A stretch of DNA of 64,000 bases from CAZMBI01 sp964564675 (GTDB taxonomy: Bacteria > Pseudomonadota > Alphaproteobacteria > Rickettsiales > UBA3002), in the NCBI GenBank assembly GCA_964564675.1, contig CAZMBI010000001.1:62001-126000 (forward strand). Reading direction: 5' to 3'. Below the pieces are notes generated by a model, which saw only the letters and a program-made list of their open reading frames with translations, did not search any database and had not been told where the DNA came from. How positions within the stretch are numbered: position 1 is the first letter of the stretch; each line of letters opens with the position of its first letter. Below are positions 46,521 through 56,041 of this stretch, piece by piece. Position numbers and translations under genes: made by a program.

Positions 46521-47378
46521 TCAGGCGCGCCGGGAGCGAGCCAAAGATAACTTGCTAACCTTCTGACATACAGCGCAAAAAAAGGTTGATCGCCCAGCCT
46601 GAACAATACGCCTCACCGGCTGCTGACAGGCCTCACACGGCAGGTTTTCCCGACCATAGACGCGGAAATGATGCTGAAAATATCCGATATCCCCGCTGGA
46701 GCGCACATAATCACGTAATGTCGAGCCGCCCGAGGCAATCGCTTCGGTCAGCACTGCACGTATCGAATCAACCAGCAATCCACTCTTTTTCAAGGCTTTA
46801 TTTGCCGGCATTAAAGGGCTGATCCGGCTGCGGAACAAGGCTTCGCAGGCATAGATATTGCCCACGCCGACCACCAGTTTCTGATCCATCAGCACCGGCT
46901 TGATCGGCCCGGATCGCTTGCTGAGCGCGGCTTGCAAATACTGAGCATCAAACGTTTCCTGCAACGGTTCCGGTCCCAAATGCACAAAAAACGGATGCGC
47001 GCCCAGCGTCTCTTCGGCCGCGCGCGCCCACAACCCAAAACGCCGTGGATCATTGAAGATCAGTTGTTTACCGTCTTCCAACAGCAGCACTGCATGATCA
47101 TGCACGCGTGATTCATACCCGGCCTGCGGGCGGATGGTCAGCTGGCCTGACATGCCCAGATGAATGATCAGCACCTGCTGATTATCCAGATGCAGCAGCA
47201 GATATTTCGCCCGCCGTGTGAGGCTGTTAATCCGCGCACCGGTCAGCATTTCGGCCAGATCGGGCGGAAACGGCACGCGCAGATCGGCGCGATTGAGCTG
47301 CACGCGCCTGATACGCTGGCCTTGCAGCTGCGGGACCAGGCCACGGCGGAGGGTTTCGACTTCGGGCAGTTCAGGCAT
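46521..47378 (-). CDS. mutM: Formamidopyrimidine-DNA glycosylase (Fpg)
   Basis: Removes oxidised purines such as 8-oxoguanine from DNA. The 285-residue enzyme starts MPELPEVETLRRGLVP, with the catalytic Pro2 and Glu3, which fixes the start at 47378. LIIHLGMSGQLT and VLMDQKLVVGVGNIYACEALF are diagnostic. The C-terminal zinc finger is complete: CEACQQPVRR...FFCAVCQKV with four Cys. It is divergent from ubiE. Confidence 0.96.
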   Translation of the reverse strand: MPELPEVETLRRGLVPQLQGQRIRRVQLNRADLRVPFPPDLAEMLTGARINSLTRRAKYLLLHLDNQQVLIIHLGMSGQLTIRPQAGYESRVHDHAVLLLEDGKQLIFNDPRRFGLWARAAEETLGAHPFFVHLGPEPLQETFDAQYLQAALSKRSGPIKPVLMDQKLVVGVGNIYACEALFRSRISPLMPANKALKKSGLLVDSIRAVLTEAIASGGSTLRDYVRSSGDIGYFQHHFRVYGRENLPCEACQQPVRRIVQAGRSTFFCAVCQKVSKLSLARSRRA

Positions 47379-47493
47379 CACAGCTCAGACATCGGCAACA
47401 GTTGAAAACCGTATACTTATGCTTGGTTTCGGTGCCATAAACAATTATAGAATTTTACCGTAAAAAACCCTGTTGCCCAATGCCGGATCCCTG

Positions 47494-48261
47494 ATGCCTG
47501 AAACCACCCATTTCGGTTTTGAAACCATTAACGCCAAAGAGAAAACGGCGCGCGTGCGCAGTGTATTCGATACCGTCGCCTCGCGCTACGATCTGATGAA
47601 CGACGCCATGAGCGGCGGCCTGCACCGGCTGTGGAAGCAGGCATTCGTCGACTCCCTCAGGCTGCGCGCGGGACAGCACGTGTGCGATCTGGCCGGTGGC
47701 ACCGGCGATATCGCCTTTCTCATGCATGAAAAACCCGCGGTGGACATCACTGTGTGCGATATCAACGAAGCGATGCTGCGCGAAGGCTGCCGCCGGGCGA
47801 TTGACCGCAATCTGATTCCCTCGGCCGCTGCACAGGCCGCGCAGCAGAGCAGATTACACTGGCTGTGCGGCAACGCCGAAACCCTGCCCTTTGCCAGCCG
47901 CTCATTCGAGCATTGCACCATCGCCTTTGGTATTCGCAATGTCACCGACATTCGCGGCGCACTGAGCGAAATCCACCGTATTCTCAAACCCGGCGGTCGC
48001 TTTGCCTGCCTGGAATTCAGCCATATCAGCCTGCCCTTTTTGCGCACTTTGTATGATCGCTATTCGTTCGAGGTCATCCCGCGGCTGGGTGAGTGGATTG
48101 CGGGGGATCGCGCCGCCTACCAATACCTGGTTGAATCCATTCGGCAGTTTCCGGAACAGGCGCGCTTTGCCGGCATGCTGCAAGATGCCGGATTGGCACA
48201 GGTCAAGTGGCGCAATCTCAGCGGCGGCGTGGTGGCCATCCACTCCGGCTGGCGTATCTGA
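47494..48261 (+). CDS. ubiE: Ubiquinone/menaquinone C-methyltransferase
   Basis: SAM-dependent methylation in ubiquinone synthesis. From ATG 47494 the protein is 255 residues, with THFGFETINAKEKTARVRS, VFDTVASRYDLMNDAMSGG, the SAM motif VCDLAGGTGDIAF, and FGIRNVTDIRGALSEIHRIL. The frame is open from a TTG at 47473, but the family start MPETTHFGF supports 47494. The start lies in a GATGCCTGA repeat-like sequence. ubiB follows after 101 bases. Confidence 0.95.
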   Translation: MPETTHFGFETINAKEKTARVRSVFDTVASRYDLMNDAMSGGLHRLWKQAFVDSLRLRAGQHVCDLAGGTGDIAFLMHEKPAVDITVCDINEAMLREGCRRAIDRNLIPSAAAQAAQQSRLHWLCGNAETLPFASRSFEHCTIAFGIRNVTDIRGALSEIHRILKPGGRFACLEFSHISLPFLRTLYDRYSFEVIPRLGEWIAGDRAAYQYLVESIRQFPEQARFAGMLQDAGLAQVKWRNLSGGVVAIHSGWRI

Positions 48262-48362
48262 AACGCACGGGGGCGCAGCCGTCTTCGCTTTTTCGCCAAA
48301 CGACACATCCCACATCACGATAAGGATTGCAGCCGTTTTGAATAACCTTTAATTCCTTACCC

Positions 48363-49916
48363 ATGTTCACCTCCGTCAAACACACCATTCGCCTGTATCG
48401 CATCGCCCTGACCCTTGCCCAGCACGACGCGCTGTTCGGACTGGAAGCAACCCGCGTGTCGCCGGTTATCACCACGGTCTGCAAGCTTTTCCGGCAGAAA
48501 AAATACGCGCATTTGCGGCGCGGCCAGCGGCTGACGCTGGCGTTTGAGGCGCTCGGCCCTACCTTTATGAAATTAGGCCAGGCGCTTTCCGTACGCGCCG
48601 ATCTGGTGGGTGAGGAAATCGCGGGCGATTTGTCGCAACTGCGCGATCAAATCCCGCCGTTTGATTCCAAAATCGCACGCAAAACGTTGGAGGAAGAGCT
48701 CGACCGGCCGCTGGCAAATTTATACAGCCATTTCGAAGACGAGCCGGTTGCCGCTGCCTCCATCGCACAGGTGCATTTCGCCACCACCATTGACGGTCGC
48801 GAGGTGGCGGTGAAAATCCTGCGCCCGAATATTGAACAGGCGTTCTCGCGAGACATTGAACTGCTGCTGTGGCTGGCGCAGATAGCTCAACGCCGCCTGC
48901 CCCAGTGGCGCCGGCTGAAGCCAGTGGAATCCGTCGAGATTTTCGCCGAAACCATCCGTTTCGAGCTGGACATGCGCTATGAAGCCGCCGCAGCGGATGA
49001 GTTGCGCGAAAATCTTAAGCATGATGAAGGGTTTTACGTTCCGGCAGTGGACTGGAACCTGACCTCCCAGCGGGTGCTGAACACCGAGCGTATTCACGGC
49101 ATCTCGCTTAACGATCTGGAGGCCGTGCGTGCGGCTAATATCGATCTTAACCGGCTGATCGAATACGCCGCCACCAGTTTTTTCAATCAGGTATTCCGCG
49201 ATGGTTTTTTCCACGCCGATTTACACCCCGGCAATATGTTTGTGCTGCCCGATAATACGCTGGCGGTCGTGGATTTCGGCATCATGGGCCGGATCGACCG
49301 CAAATCGCAACTGTATCTTGCCGATATGTTATGGGCGTTTCTGCGCGAGGATTATGAGGCCGTCGCGCGTATTCACATCGAGGCCGGCTATGTGCCTTCC
49401 AACACCTCGGTAAAGCGGTTTGCGCAGGCCAACCGCGCCATTGCCAAGCCGATTTTCGGAAAACCACTGAATGAAATCTCAATTGCCCGGTTGCTGGGAC
49501 AGTTGTTCCAGGTGGCGGAAACCTTCCAGATGGAAACCCAGCCGCAATTGCTTTTGCTGCAAAAAACCATGATGCTGGCCGAAGGCGTCGGGCGCATCCT
49601 GAACCCGCAGGTGAATATGTGGAAAATGGCGGAACCGTTAATTGAGCAATGGGCGCGCGCCAATCTCAGCCCGCAGGCACGGATCCGCGAATCGGTCACC
49701 GAAGGGGCGCGCTCTTTTCAGAAGGTTCCGCAACTGATTACCCGTACCGAGCGCATGTTTGCCGAATTTGAGCAGGGCGGGCTCAAGCTGCACCCGGAGA
49801 CCGCCAGGCTGGTCGGCGGCCAGGGCCGCAGCGGTCGCCAGTGGCTATTTTTCGCCTGGGCCGCCTTGGCGCTGCTGACCACTATCCTGGTCATTGAGCT
49901 GGGAATGGTAACGTAG
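48363..49916 (+). CDS. ubiB: UbiB-family atypical kinase/ATPase of ubiquinone synthesis
   Basis: A 517-residue protein needed for ubiquinone hydroxylation steps, probably an ATPase. The N-terminal KxGQ motif is in LGPTFMKLGQALSVRADLVG, the Ala-rich loop is VAAASIAQVHFATTI, and the catalytic region reads FFHADLHPGNMFVLPD and VVDFGIMGR. A C-terminal hydrophobic anchor is present (WLFFAWAALALLTTILVIEL). Order ubiE-ubiB is the alphaproteobacterial one. Confidence 0.95.
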   Translation: MFTSVKHTIRLYRIALTLAQHDALFGLEATRVSPVITTVCKLFRQKKYAHLRRGQRLTLAFEALGPTFMKLGQALSVRADLVGEEIAGDLSQLRDQIPPFDSKIARKTLEEELDRPLANLYSHFEDEPVAAASIAQVHFATTIDGREVAVKILRPNIEQAFSRDIELLLWLAQIAQRRLPQWRRLKPVESVEIFAETIRFELDMRYEAAAADELRENLKHDEGFYVPAVDWNLTSQRVLNTERIHGISLNDLEAVRAANIDLNRLIEYAATSFFNQVFRDGFFHADLHPGNMFVLPDNTLAVVDFGIMGRIDRKSQLYLADMLWAFLREDYEAVARIHIEAGYVPSNTSVKRFAQANRAIAKPIFGKPLNEISIARLLGQLFQVAETFQMETQPQLLLLQKTMMLAEGVGRILNPQVNMWKMAEPLIEQWARANLSPQARIRESVTEGARSFQKVPQLITRTERMFAEFEQGGLKLHPETARLVGGQGRSGRQWLFFAWAALALLTTILVIELGMVT

Positions 49917-49919
49917 CTC

Positions 49920-50120
49920 TTAAGCCAGCAGATTGACAACCGTTACGGCATTGTTGGCCGCCACTTGTTTATCGACATCAATCCGGCTGCCCGTTTGCTC
50001 ATTCTGCGCTTCAACCTGATTGCGCAGGTTAAATGTAACACCGGCATCCTCCGATAACGGCCGTGACTCCTGATTAATCGGTTGCGGCGGGGTGGGCGGT
50101 AGCGGTGGAATTGTGGTCAT
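49920..50120 (-). CDS. Small hypothetical protein, 66 residues
   Basis: A small polar protein with an N-terminal proline-rich run (TTIPPLPPTPPQP), then a mixed region (AGVTFNLRNQVEAQNEQ) and a short hydrophobic end NAVTVVNLLA. GGAGG precedes ATG 50120 by 5 bases (the ATG at 50123 is too close to it). No family recognised. Convergent with ubiB, 3 bases from its stop. Confidence 0.6.
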   Translation of the reverse strand: MTTIPPLPPTPPQPINQESRPLSEDAGVTFNLRNQVEAQNEQTGSRIDVDKQVAANNAVTVVNLLA

Positions 50121-50238
50121 CATTACCTCCTATAAACGTGAACCATAACATATGACTGTACGCAGGCTAACAACCTAAGCTTAACAAGACGTTAACGATT
50201 GATGGGATTTCAAAAAAACCGTTCCATATTATATTGGC

Positions 50239-50790
50239 TCACCAATCGACCGGCGCGTTTCGATACTCGGCAAACGTCATCAACTCCCTGTCCCGGTCGG
50301 AAATATGCGGGTTTTCTATCGGCCAGTCGATACCCAGCTGCGGGTCGTCATAGCGGATGCCGCCCTCACCCTCCCTGTTATACACACCCGTGCATTTATA
50401 CAACATATCGGCGGGGCCGTCGCCGATCACGCAGAACCCGTGAGCAAAGCCGGCCGGCATCCAGAACAATACGCCGTTTTCTTCGCTTAGCTCCACGCCG
50501 TACCAATGCCCAAATGTGGGTGAATCGGGGCGGATATCAACCGCCACATCCCATACCGCGCCGCGTACCACGCCGACCAGCTTGCCCTGCGGCGGGGTGT
50601 GCTGATAATGCAGGCCGCGCAGAATACCCGGCGCCGAACGCGAGTGATTATCCTGCTCGAACCCCTCGCTTAATCCGATTTCAGCCAGCTTATGTCGATG
50701 ATAGCGCTCAACGAAGAAGCCCCGCGCATCGCCATGTATGGCGAGTTGAATGACTTTCAGGCCAGGTAACGGCTCGCTGATCAGTTTCAT
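50239..50790 (-). CDS. rfbC: dTDP-4-dehydrorhamnose 3,5-epimerase
   Basis: Third step of dTDP-L-rhamnose synthesis. The 183-residue cupin shows DARGFFVERYHRHKLAEIGL, QDNHSRSAPGILRGLHYQ, KLVGVVRGAVWDVAVDIR and PAGFAHGFCV with the catalytic residues. ATG 50790 overlaps the rfbD stop by 4 bases (ATGA), which fixes the start. A longer frame to 50853 is not homologous. Confidence 0.95.
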   Translation of the reverse strand: MKLISEPLPGLKVIQLAIHGDARGFFVERYHRHKLAEIGLSEGFEQDNHSRSAPGILRGLHYQHTPPQGKLVGVVRGAVWDVAVDIRPDSPTFGHWYGVELSEENGVLFWMPAGFAHGFCVIGDGPADMLYKCTGVYNREGEGGIRYDDPQLGIDWPIENPHISDRDRELMTFAEYRNAPVDW

Positions 50791-51692
50791 ATCGCTTCTC
50801 TGTCCTTTATGCATGACATCGCGTTCAGACACGCGTCCAGCCCCTCGCGCCACTCGGGCAGCGTCACCCCGAATATATCCGCCAGCTTGCGATTATCCAG
50901 CCGCGAGTTTAGGGGCCGTGCAGCAGGCGTGGGATAGGCGCGTGAGGGAATCGGCTCCACCGAGGTAATGGCAAGCGGCCAGCCGCGATCCCGCGCCTGC
51001 TCAAAAATAGCCTCTGCAAAATCGTACCAGCTGGTCTCACCCTGATTGGTCATATGATACAACCCGGCGGGAAAGGCTTCCATCTGCGCGGCCGCCCGCA
51101 GGCATTGTTGCGTGGCCGCCGCCAGATGCGCGGCATAAGACGGCGCACCGACCTGATCGCTGACCACGCGCAGCTGTTCACGTTCACGCCCCAGACGCAG
51201 CATGGTGGTTAAAAAATTGCGCCCCTGCCCATCATAAACCCAGGAGGTGCGGAATATCAGATAGTGGCCGCCGGCTTCCTGCACAGCCCGCTCGCCGGCG
51301 AGCTTACTGCGACCATACGCATTCTGCGGTGCCGGCGCGTCTGCTTCGCGGCGCGGATGCATCCCGCTGCCGTCAAAGACATAATCGGTGGAATAATGCA
51401 CAAAGGGCAGTCCGTTAGCGGCACAATACGCCGCCATGATACCCGGCGCCTCGCCATTGATACGAGTCGCGTGTGTTTCATCTTCCTCGGCTCGGTCAAC
51501 GGCAGTATAGGCTGCGGTGTTGATGATACCGCGACACGGCGTGCTGTTAAGCGCCTCCTGCAGGGCGGACGCATCGGCCAGATCGACCTCGTCGCGGCTC
51601 CAGAACACCGCCTCCTGCCCGCGCAGGGCCACCGCCAGCGCCCGGCCGAGCTGGCCGTTGGCACCGGTGACAAGTATGGGTTTTTGCGTCAT
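50787..51692 (-). CDS. rfbD: dTDP-4-dehydrorhamnose reductase
   Basis: Fourth step, giving dTDP-L-rhamnose. The 301-residue short-chain reductase has ILVTGANGQLGRALAVAL (NADPH site), GIINTAAYTAVDRAEED, HYSTDYVFDGSG and the catalytic Tyr/Lys in QNAYGRSKLAGERAV. It lies directly before rfbC, with overlapping stop and start. rfbA is 137 bases upstream, the gap containing a CCCGGCGAAAGC-type repeat remnant. Confidence 0.95.
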   Translation of the reverse strand: MTQKPILVTGANGQLGRALAVALRGQEAVFWSRDEVDLADASALQEALNSTPCRGIINTAAYTAVDRAEEDETHATRINGEAPGIMAAYCAANGLPFVHYSTDYVFDGSGMHPRREADAPAPQNAYGRSKLAGERAVQEAGGHYLIFRTSWVYDGQGRNFLTTMLRLGREREQLRVVSDQVGAPSYAAHLAAATQQCLRAAAQMEAFPAGLYHMTNQGETSWYDFAEAIFEQARDRGWPLAITSVEPIPSRAYPTPAARPLNSRLDNRKLADIFGVTLPEWREGLDACLNAMSCIKDREAI

Positions 51693-51829
51693 AGCTACCT
51701 TTCTATGGAGCCGCTCAGCACACTAAAATGATTGCGTCCTACCGCTGCATTTTCCCGCGTCGTCCCGGCGAAAGCTGGAGTCCGGAGCAGGAAGCACCTT
51801 ATGTCCGTGCAGGTAAATGAGCGCGTTTA

Positions 51830-52717
51830 TCACAACTCCGCCAGTTCCCGTTCTTCCGTCAGCACCCGGCGCAGATAATCCGCATATTGCACCTGCCCCA
51901 TTTCATCGGCCAGTCGCATGAGCTGCTCGGCAGCAATAAATTGCTGGCGATAAGCAATTTCCTCGAGACAGGCGATTTTCATCCCCTGCCGCGCTTCAAT
52001 GGTCTGCACGAAATGCCCGGCATCCAGCAGCGAGTCAAACGTGCCCGTATCCAGCCACGCCATGCCGCGATTGAGCAACTCCACCTGCAATGCGCCTTCC
52101 TGCAGATACAGATTGTTCAGATCGGTAATTTCCAGCTCGCCGCGCGCCGAAGGTTCCAGCGATTTCGTTTTCGCAACCACCGTGTCATCATAAAAATACA
52201 GGCCCGTCACCGCCCAGTGCGACTTGGGATGGGCGGGCTTTTCTTCGATGGAAAGCGCCTTGCCTGAAGCATCGAATTCGATGACCCCGTAGCGCTGCGG
52301 GTTACTGACGCGATAGGCGAATACGCTGGCGCCCTTATGCTGTTCCATGGCGCGCCGCATCTTCACCGGCATGCGATGCCCGAAAAACAGATTATCGCCC
52401 AGAATCAGACATACCGGGCTATCGCCGATAAATGATTCGCCAATGAGAAAGGCCTGCGCAATGCCTTCCGGTTTGGGCTGCACCGCATAATGCAGGCTTA
52501 GCCCCAGTTGCGAGCCATCGCCCAGCAAATCCGTAATGCGCGGGATATCCTTGGGCGTCGAGATAATCAGCACTTCGTGAATGCCCGCTTCCATCAGGGT
52601 GGCCAGCGGATAATAAATCATCGGCTTGTCATACACCGGCAGTAACTGCTTGCTGGCCACGCGCGTAAGCGGGGCCAGACGCGTGCCGGCGCCGCCGGCG
52701 AGAATGATGCCTTTCAT
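51830..52717 (-). CDS. rfbA: Glucose-1-phosphate thymidylyltransferase
   Basis: First step of dTDP-L-rhamnose synthesis: dTTP and glucose-1-phosphate to dTDP-glucose. The 295-residue protein has GIILAGGAGTRLAPLTRVAS, KPMIYYPLATLMEAGI, ILGDNLFFGHRM, YGVIEFDASGKALSIEEKP and the C-terminal LDTGTFDSLLDAG. Length is typical of the tetrameric RmlA type. It is preceded by a gap with a palindromic repeat. Confidence 0.96.
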   Translation of the reverse strand: MKGIILAGGAGTRLAPLTRVASKQLLPVYDKPMIYYPLATLMEAGIHEVLIISTPKDIPRITDLLGDGSQLGLSLHYAVQPKPEGIAQAFLIGESFIGDSPVCLILGDNLFFGHRMPVKMRRAMEQHKGASVFAYRVSNPQRYGVIEFDASGKALSIEEKPAHPKSHWAVTGLYFYDDTVVAKTKSLEPSARGELEITDLNNLYLQEGALQVELLNRGMAWLDTGTFDSLLDAGHFVQTIEARQGMKIACLEEIAYRQQFIAAEQLMRLADEMGQVQYADYLRRVLTEERELAEL

Positions 52718-52814
52718 ACGAAAACCTCTCGATGGAACAAAGTGACGACATTATGAAGCTACGAAATTACGAAGCTTCTATAAAACCATTGCATCGGTTG
52801 GCCCCTACCCAATT

Positions 52815-52842
52815 CCGTCATTCCCGCGTAGGCGGGAATCTA
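52815..52842. repeat. Palindromic repeat in the rfbA-rfbB gap
   Basis: ATTCCCGCGTAGGCGGGAAT (52820-52839) is a near-perfect palindrome of the widespread CGTCATTCCCGCGNNNGCGGGAATC type found between genes of many bacteria. The 178-base gap between rfbA and rfbB (52718-52895) holds it and a TACGAAATTACGAAGC string at 52753. A partial relative is in the rfbD-rfbA gap at about 51757. Confidence 0.7.
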
Positions 52843-52895
52843 ATGAAGTCAGGCGCTCACCTCGATGAGATCCATGCTTTCGCGGGGATGCCGAG

Positions 52896-53984
52896 CTAAA
52901 AGCCGACTGATGTAATGGTCTCACTATGTGTTGTCTCTTCGTTATTTCGTAAATGCGTCACCGCCTCGCACCACTCGCGATGGGCCAGATACCATTCGAT
53001 TGTTGCGCGCAGGCCTGTTTCAAAATTGTAATCACGGGTAAAGCCTAACGCGTGCTGTGCCTTACTGTCATCAATGGCATAGCGCCAATCGTGGCCAGGC
53101 CGGTCATCCACAAAGGTAATAAGCGATTCATAATCGCTGTCATTGCGCGGCACCAGTTCCTGCAATGTGGCGCAAATGGTTTTGACCACCTCCAGGTTGT
53201 TGCGCTCAGCATCGCCGCCAAAACAATAGGTCTCGCCGGGCGTGCCGTTGTCAAGCGCCAGCGCCACGCCACGGCAATGATCCTCCACATGAATCCAGTC
53301 ACGCACATTGCTGCCATCCCCGTAAACCGGCAGATTTTTGCCCGCCAGCGCATAGGTCGTCATCAGCGGAATCAGCTTTTCCGGGTGCTGGCGTGGACCA
53401 TAATTATTCGTACAGTTGGTGACAATAGTAGGTAATCCGTAGGTATGCTGCCAGGCGCGCGCCAGATGGTCACCCGCCGCTTTGGAAGCGGAATACGGCG
53501 AATTAGGCTGCATAGGCGTGGTCTCGGAAAATTTACCGGTAGGGCCAAGCGAGCCATAGACTTCGTCGGTGGAAACCTGAATAAAGCGGAAGCGCCCTTT
53601 GTCGGGCTCGGCCAGCTCGGTGAAATACAGCCGCGCCGCTTCCAGCAGGGCATAGGTGCCGTTAATGTTGGTGGTGATGAAATGCGCCGGGCTTGAAATC
53701 GAATTATCGACATGGCTTTCCGCAGCAAAATGCACCACGGCGTCGATACGATGCCGGCGCAGCAAATTCAGCACCAGCGGGCCGTCGCCGATATCTCCGG
53801 TGATCAGCTCATACGAGCCGGGCCAGCCCTGCGTATCAATCCAGCTGAGATTCTCGCGGTGTCCGGCATAGGTGAGCTTGTCCAGCACAAGCACGCGCGC
53901 GCCGCGCTGCACCGCCTGGGCAACAAATGTGCTGCCGATAAATCCGGCGCCGCCGGTGACAAGCAGGTTTTGATACGTCTTCAT
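52896..53984 (-). CDS. rfbB: dTDP-glucose 4,6-dehydratase
   Basis: Second step of dTDP-L-rhamnose synthesis. The 362-residue short-chain dehydratase has the NAD motif LLVTGGAGFIGSTFV, HFAAESHVDNSISSP, FIQVSTDEVYGSLG and the catalytic YSASKAAGDHLARAW, with NCTNNYGPRQHPEKLIP. It is the first of the four rhamnose genes on this strand, although repeats split the group. Confidence 0.96.
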   Translation of the reverse strand: MKTYQNLLVTGGAGFIGSTFVAQAVQRGARVLVLDKLTYAGHRENLSWIDTQGWPGSYELITGDIGDGPLVLNLLRRHRIDAVVHFAAESHVDNSISSPAHFITTNINGTYALLEAARLYFTELAEPDKGRFRFIQVSTDEVYGSLGPTGKFSETTPMQPNSPYSASKAAGDHLARAWQHTYGLPTIVTNCTNNYGPRQHPEKLIPLMTTYALAGKNLPVYGDGSNVRDWIHVEDHCRGVALALDNGTPGETYCFGGDAERNNLEVVKTICATLQELVPRNDSDYESLITFVDDRPGHDWRYAIDDSKAQHALGFTRDYNFETGLRATIEWYLAHREWCEAVTHLRNNEETTHSETITSVGF

Positions 53985-54108
53985 GCCCTTGTTCTAGCTG
54001 GCACAGCGCGTTTTGCAAGCCGCGAAAGCGTGTCAGCAGCAAGGATGCGCAGCTGAATGGTCAGCTGAACGGGAAGGCAGAAGCCGAAACGCACCTTCCG
54101 CGGCTTTA

Positions 54109-55104
54109 TCACTCCAGATCAAACGAGACGGGGATCAGAAACTCCAGCAGCCGGTCGCCGGGATAATTCTGCGGCGGGGCGGGCAACGGATTGGCGCGTT
54201 TGGCCATATCGATCGCCGCTTCATCGATCAACTGATAGCCGGAAGAGCGCTCAATCCCGTAAAATTTGATATTTCCTTGACGATCGATACGGATGCGCAG
54301 CGTTGGCTCACCGTGCTGACCCAGCATACGCGCCGCCGACGGGTAATGTTTATGTTTGGCCAGCCACTGCGAAATTTTTTGCTCGTAACGGGCAATCATG
54401 GCCTTGGAAGAGCCATCCGCTCCCTCCGCCGGCTGCCCCTCTGACGGCGTGGCAACCGGTGCATTACGGCGCACAAACTGCCGCGGCGTCTCGGCAATGG
54501 CCGGCGGCGGCAGCGGCGCGGCCCGAACCGGGGCTGCCGGGGCCGCCGTGGCCTGACTTACTTCACCGGTGCGCATCTTCGGGAGGTCGGTTTGCGTGGG
54601 AATTCCGCTGTTTGGCTTTTGCTCCGAAATTTTAATACGCTTGGGTTTGACCTTCGGCGCGGGTTTGGGTTTAGGCGCTTCCTGCTTAAATGCCGGCCTG
54701 CCAGCGCCTGATTCCGCTGCCGCCGGCTCAGGCGACTTAGAGGACGCCATTTTCCCCTGCACAGCAGACTCGCCGGTAAGCTCAGGCACCGGTTGCGATT
54801 GCGGCTTTGGCTCGGCCGGGGTGTTGGCCTGCTGCTGCGGCGCCGCCGCGGGGGAGGAAACAGCCTCCGGCTCCGGCATGGCCAGCTGCCAGCTCTGCCC
54901 GTCGCCGAGCTTGATATTCAACGCCCGCACCGGGATTTCCGTGACCTCTTCCTCAGGCCAGAATTCCATCGCCAACAGAATCACCAGATGCAGCAGGGCC
55001 GCCGCCCCGATCATCATCCAGAAATGTTTCTCGCTGAGATAGACATTCCGCCCTTGGCCGAATGTCGAGCTGGCAAGCACACGAGATTTCAGGGCAATCG
55101 CCAT
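54109..55104 (-). CDS. tonB: TonB-like energy transducer
   Basis: A 331-residue protein that carries energy from the ExbB/ExbD motor to the outer membrane. An N-terminal cytoplasmic part precedes one membrane helix (about 28-48: HFWMMIGAAALLHLVILLAM). A long Pro/Ala/Lys-rich periplasmic spacer (about 80-215) follows, with PKPKPAPKVKPKRIK, then the TonB C-terminal domain (HYPSAARMLGQHGEPTLRIR and SSGYQLIDEAAIDMAKRA). It ends the exbB-exbD-exbD-tonB group. Confidence 0.9.
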   Translation of the reverse strand: MAIALKSRVLASSTFGQGRNVYLSEKHFWMMIGAAALLHLVILLAMEFWPEEEVTEIPVRALNIKLGDGQSWQLAMPEPEAVSSPAAAPQQQANTPAEPKPQSQPVPELTGESAVQGKMASSKSPEPAAAESGAGRPAFKQEAPKPKPAPKVKPKRIKISEQKPNSGIPTQTDLPKMRTGEVSQATAAPAAPVRAAPLPPPAIAETPRQFVRRNAPVATPSEGQPAEGADGSSKAMIARYEQKISQWLAKHKHYPSAARMLGQHGEPTLRIRIDRQGNIKFYGIERSSGYQLIDEAAIDMAKRANPLPAPPQNYPGDRLLEFLIPVSFDLE

Positions 55105-55106
55105 GG

Positions 55107-55505
55107 CTACAGTTCCTGTGTAACAAGCGACAAGTTTTGCGCGCCGGCCGCCTTGATCCGGTCGAGCACCGCGATCATCCGGCTGGCTTTCATCCGGGCA
55201 TCGGCCTTCAGCGTGATAACGCGTTGTTTGTTGTATTTTAACTGATCGGTGATAACGCCTTCCACCTCCTCCAGCGTGCAGGGCTTATCGTTAATGACGA
55301 TTTCATCATAGCGCCCGAGCAGCACCTGTACATGGCCTTCATCTAGCACCTCGCCACTGACCGCTTCGGGCAGCTCGATATCGATCACCTCCACCTTTTC
55401 GATCGTACCGGCGACCAGAAAAAAGATCAGCATCAAAAAGACCACGTTAATCAGCGGAATCAGGCTGATTTCCTTAATCGGTTTTTTGCTGCGTTCAATT
55501 TCCAT
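55107..55505 (-). CDS. exbD: ExbD/TolR-family biopolymer transport protein (second copy)
   Basis: A 132-residue proton-channel subunit with one helix, ISLIPLINVVFLMLIFFLVA. In the usual channel motif LIDVVF the Asp is replaced by Asn (LINVVF), so the proton-binding residue is missing in this copy. The periplasmic domain follows. It is 2 bases from the TonB-like gene and 5 bases after the first exbD. Confidence 0.9.
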   Translation of the reverse strand: MEIERSKKPIKEISLIPLINVVFLMLIFFLVAGTIEKVEVIDIELPEAVSGEVLDEGHVQVLLGRYDEIVINDKPCTLEEVEGVITDQLKYNKQRVITLKADARMKASRMIAVLDRIKAAGAQNLSLVTQEL

Positions 55506-55510
55506 AGTCC

Positions 55511-55951
55511 CTACTCCGCCAGCTTCACATCATGGCCGATATCCGGACCGCGTCCCTTATATAAATGGTCGATCTGCACGTTGCGCCCGCCATTGATATA
55601 AATCAGGTCCATCACCGTGACAAGCTCCTGCACTTTTACCCCCGGTGTCGACAGCAGCAGAATCTTTTGTTCCGGATTGTCACGCATCATACGGCGAATC
55701 AGACGGTCCAGATCGTTGGCGCGATAGCGCTGATTGTCATATTTGACACTGCCATCGGTGCGTACGTGCATCTCGGCGACATCATCCAGCACCACGTTTT
55801 TCGCACTGCTGGAGGGCAGTAGCAGTTCGATCGAATCCGACATGACAAAGCTGGTCGACATCATGAAAAACACGATCAGTAAAAACACCACATCGATCAG
55901 CGGAGTCAGGTTGATATGCCGGGCCCGGCGGGTTTGTCGTTCGAATTGCAT
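55511..55951 (-). CDS. exbD: ExbD/TolR-family biopolymer transport protein (first copy)
   Basis: A 146-residue protein with a basic N-terminus (RQTRRARHINLTPLIDVVFL) and one helix carrying the intact channel Asp in LIDVVFLLIVFFM. The periplasmic domain contains VVLDDVAEMHVRTDGSVKYD. Differing from its neighbour in keeping the Asp, it is probably the proton-conducting partner. It follows the ExbB-type gene, 90 bases downstream. Confidence 0.92.
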   Translation of the reverse strand: MQFERQTRRARHINLTPLIDVVFLLIVFFMMSTSFVMSDSIELLLPSSSAKNVVLDDVAEMHVRTDGSVKYDNQRYRANDLDRLIRRMMRDNPEQKILLLSTPGVKVQELVTVMDLIYINGGRNVQIDHLYKGRGPDIGHDVKLAE

Positions 55952-56041
55952 ACGCCAGCTTTTTATTGTCGTGAGCCAATTGGCGGCCCGTCAGCACGCA
56001 TGAGGGGGCAGATATATGCCCTCCGGCCACCTGAACAGGCG

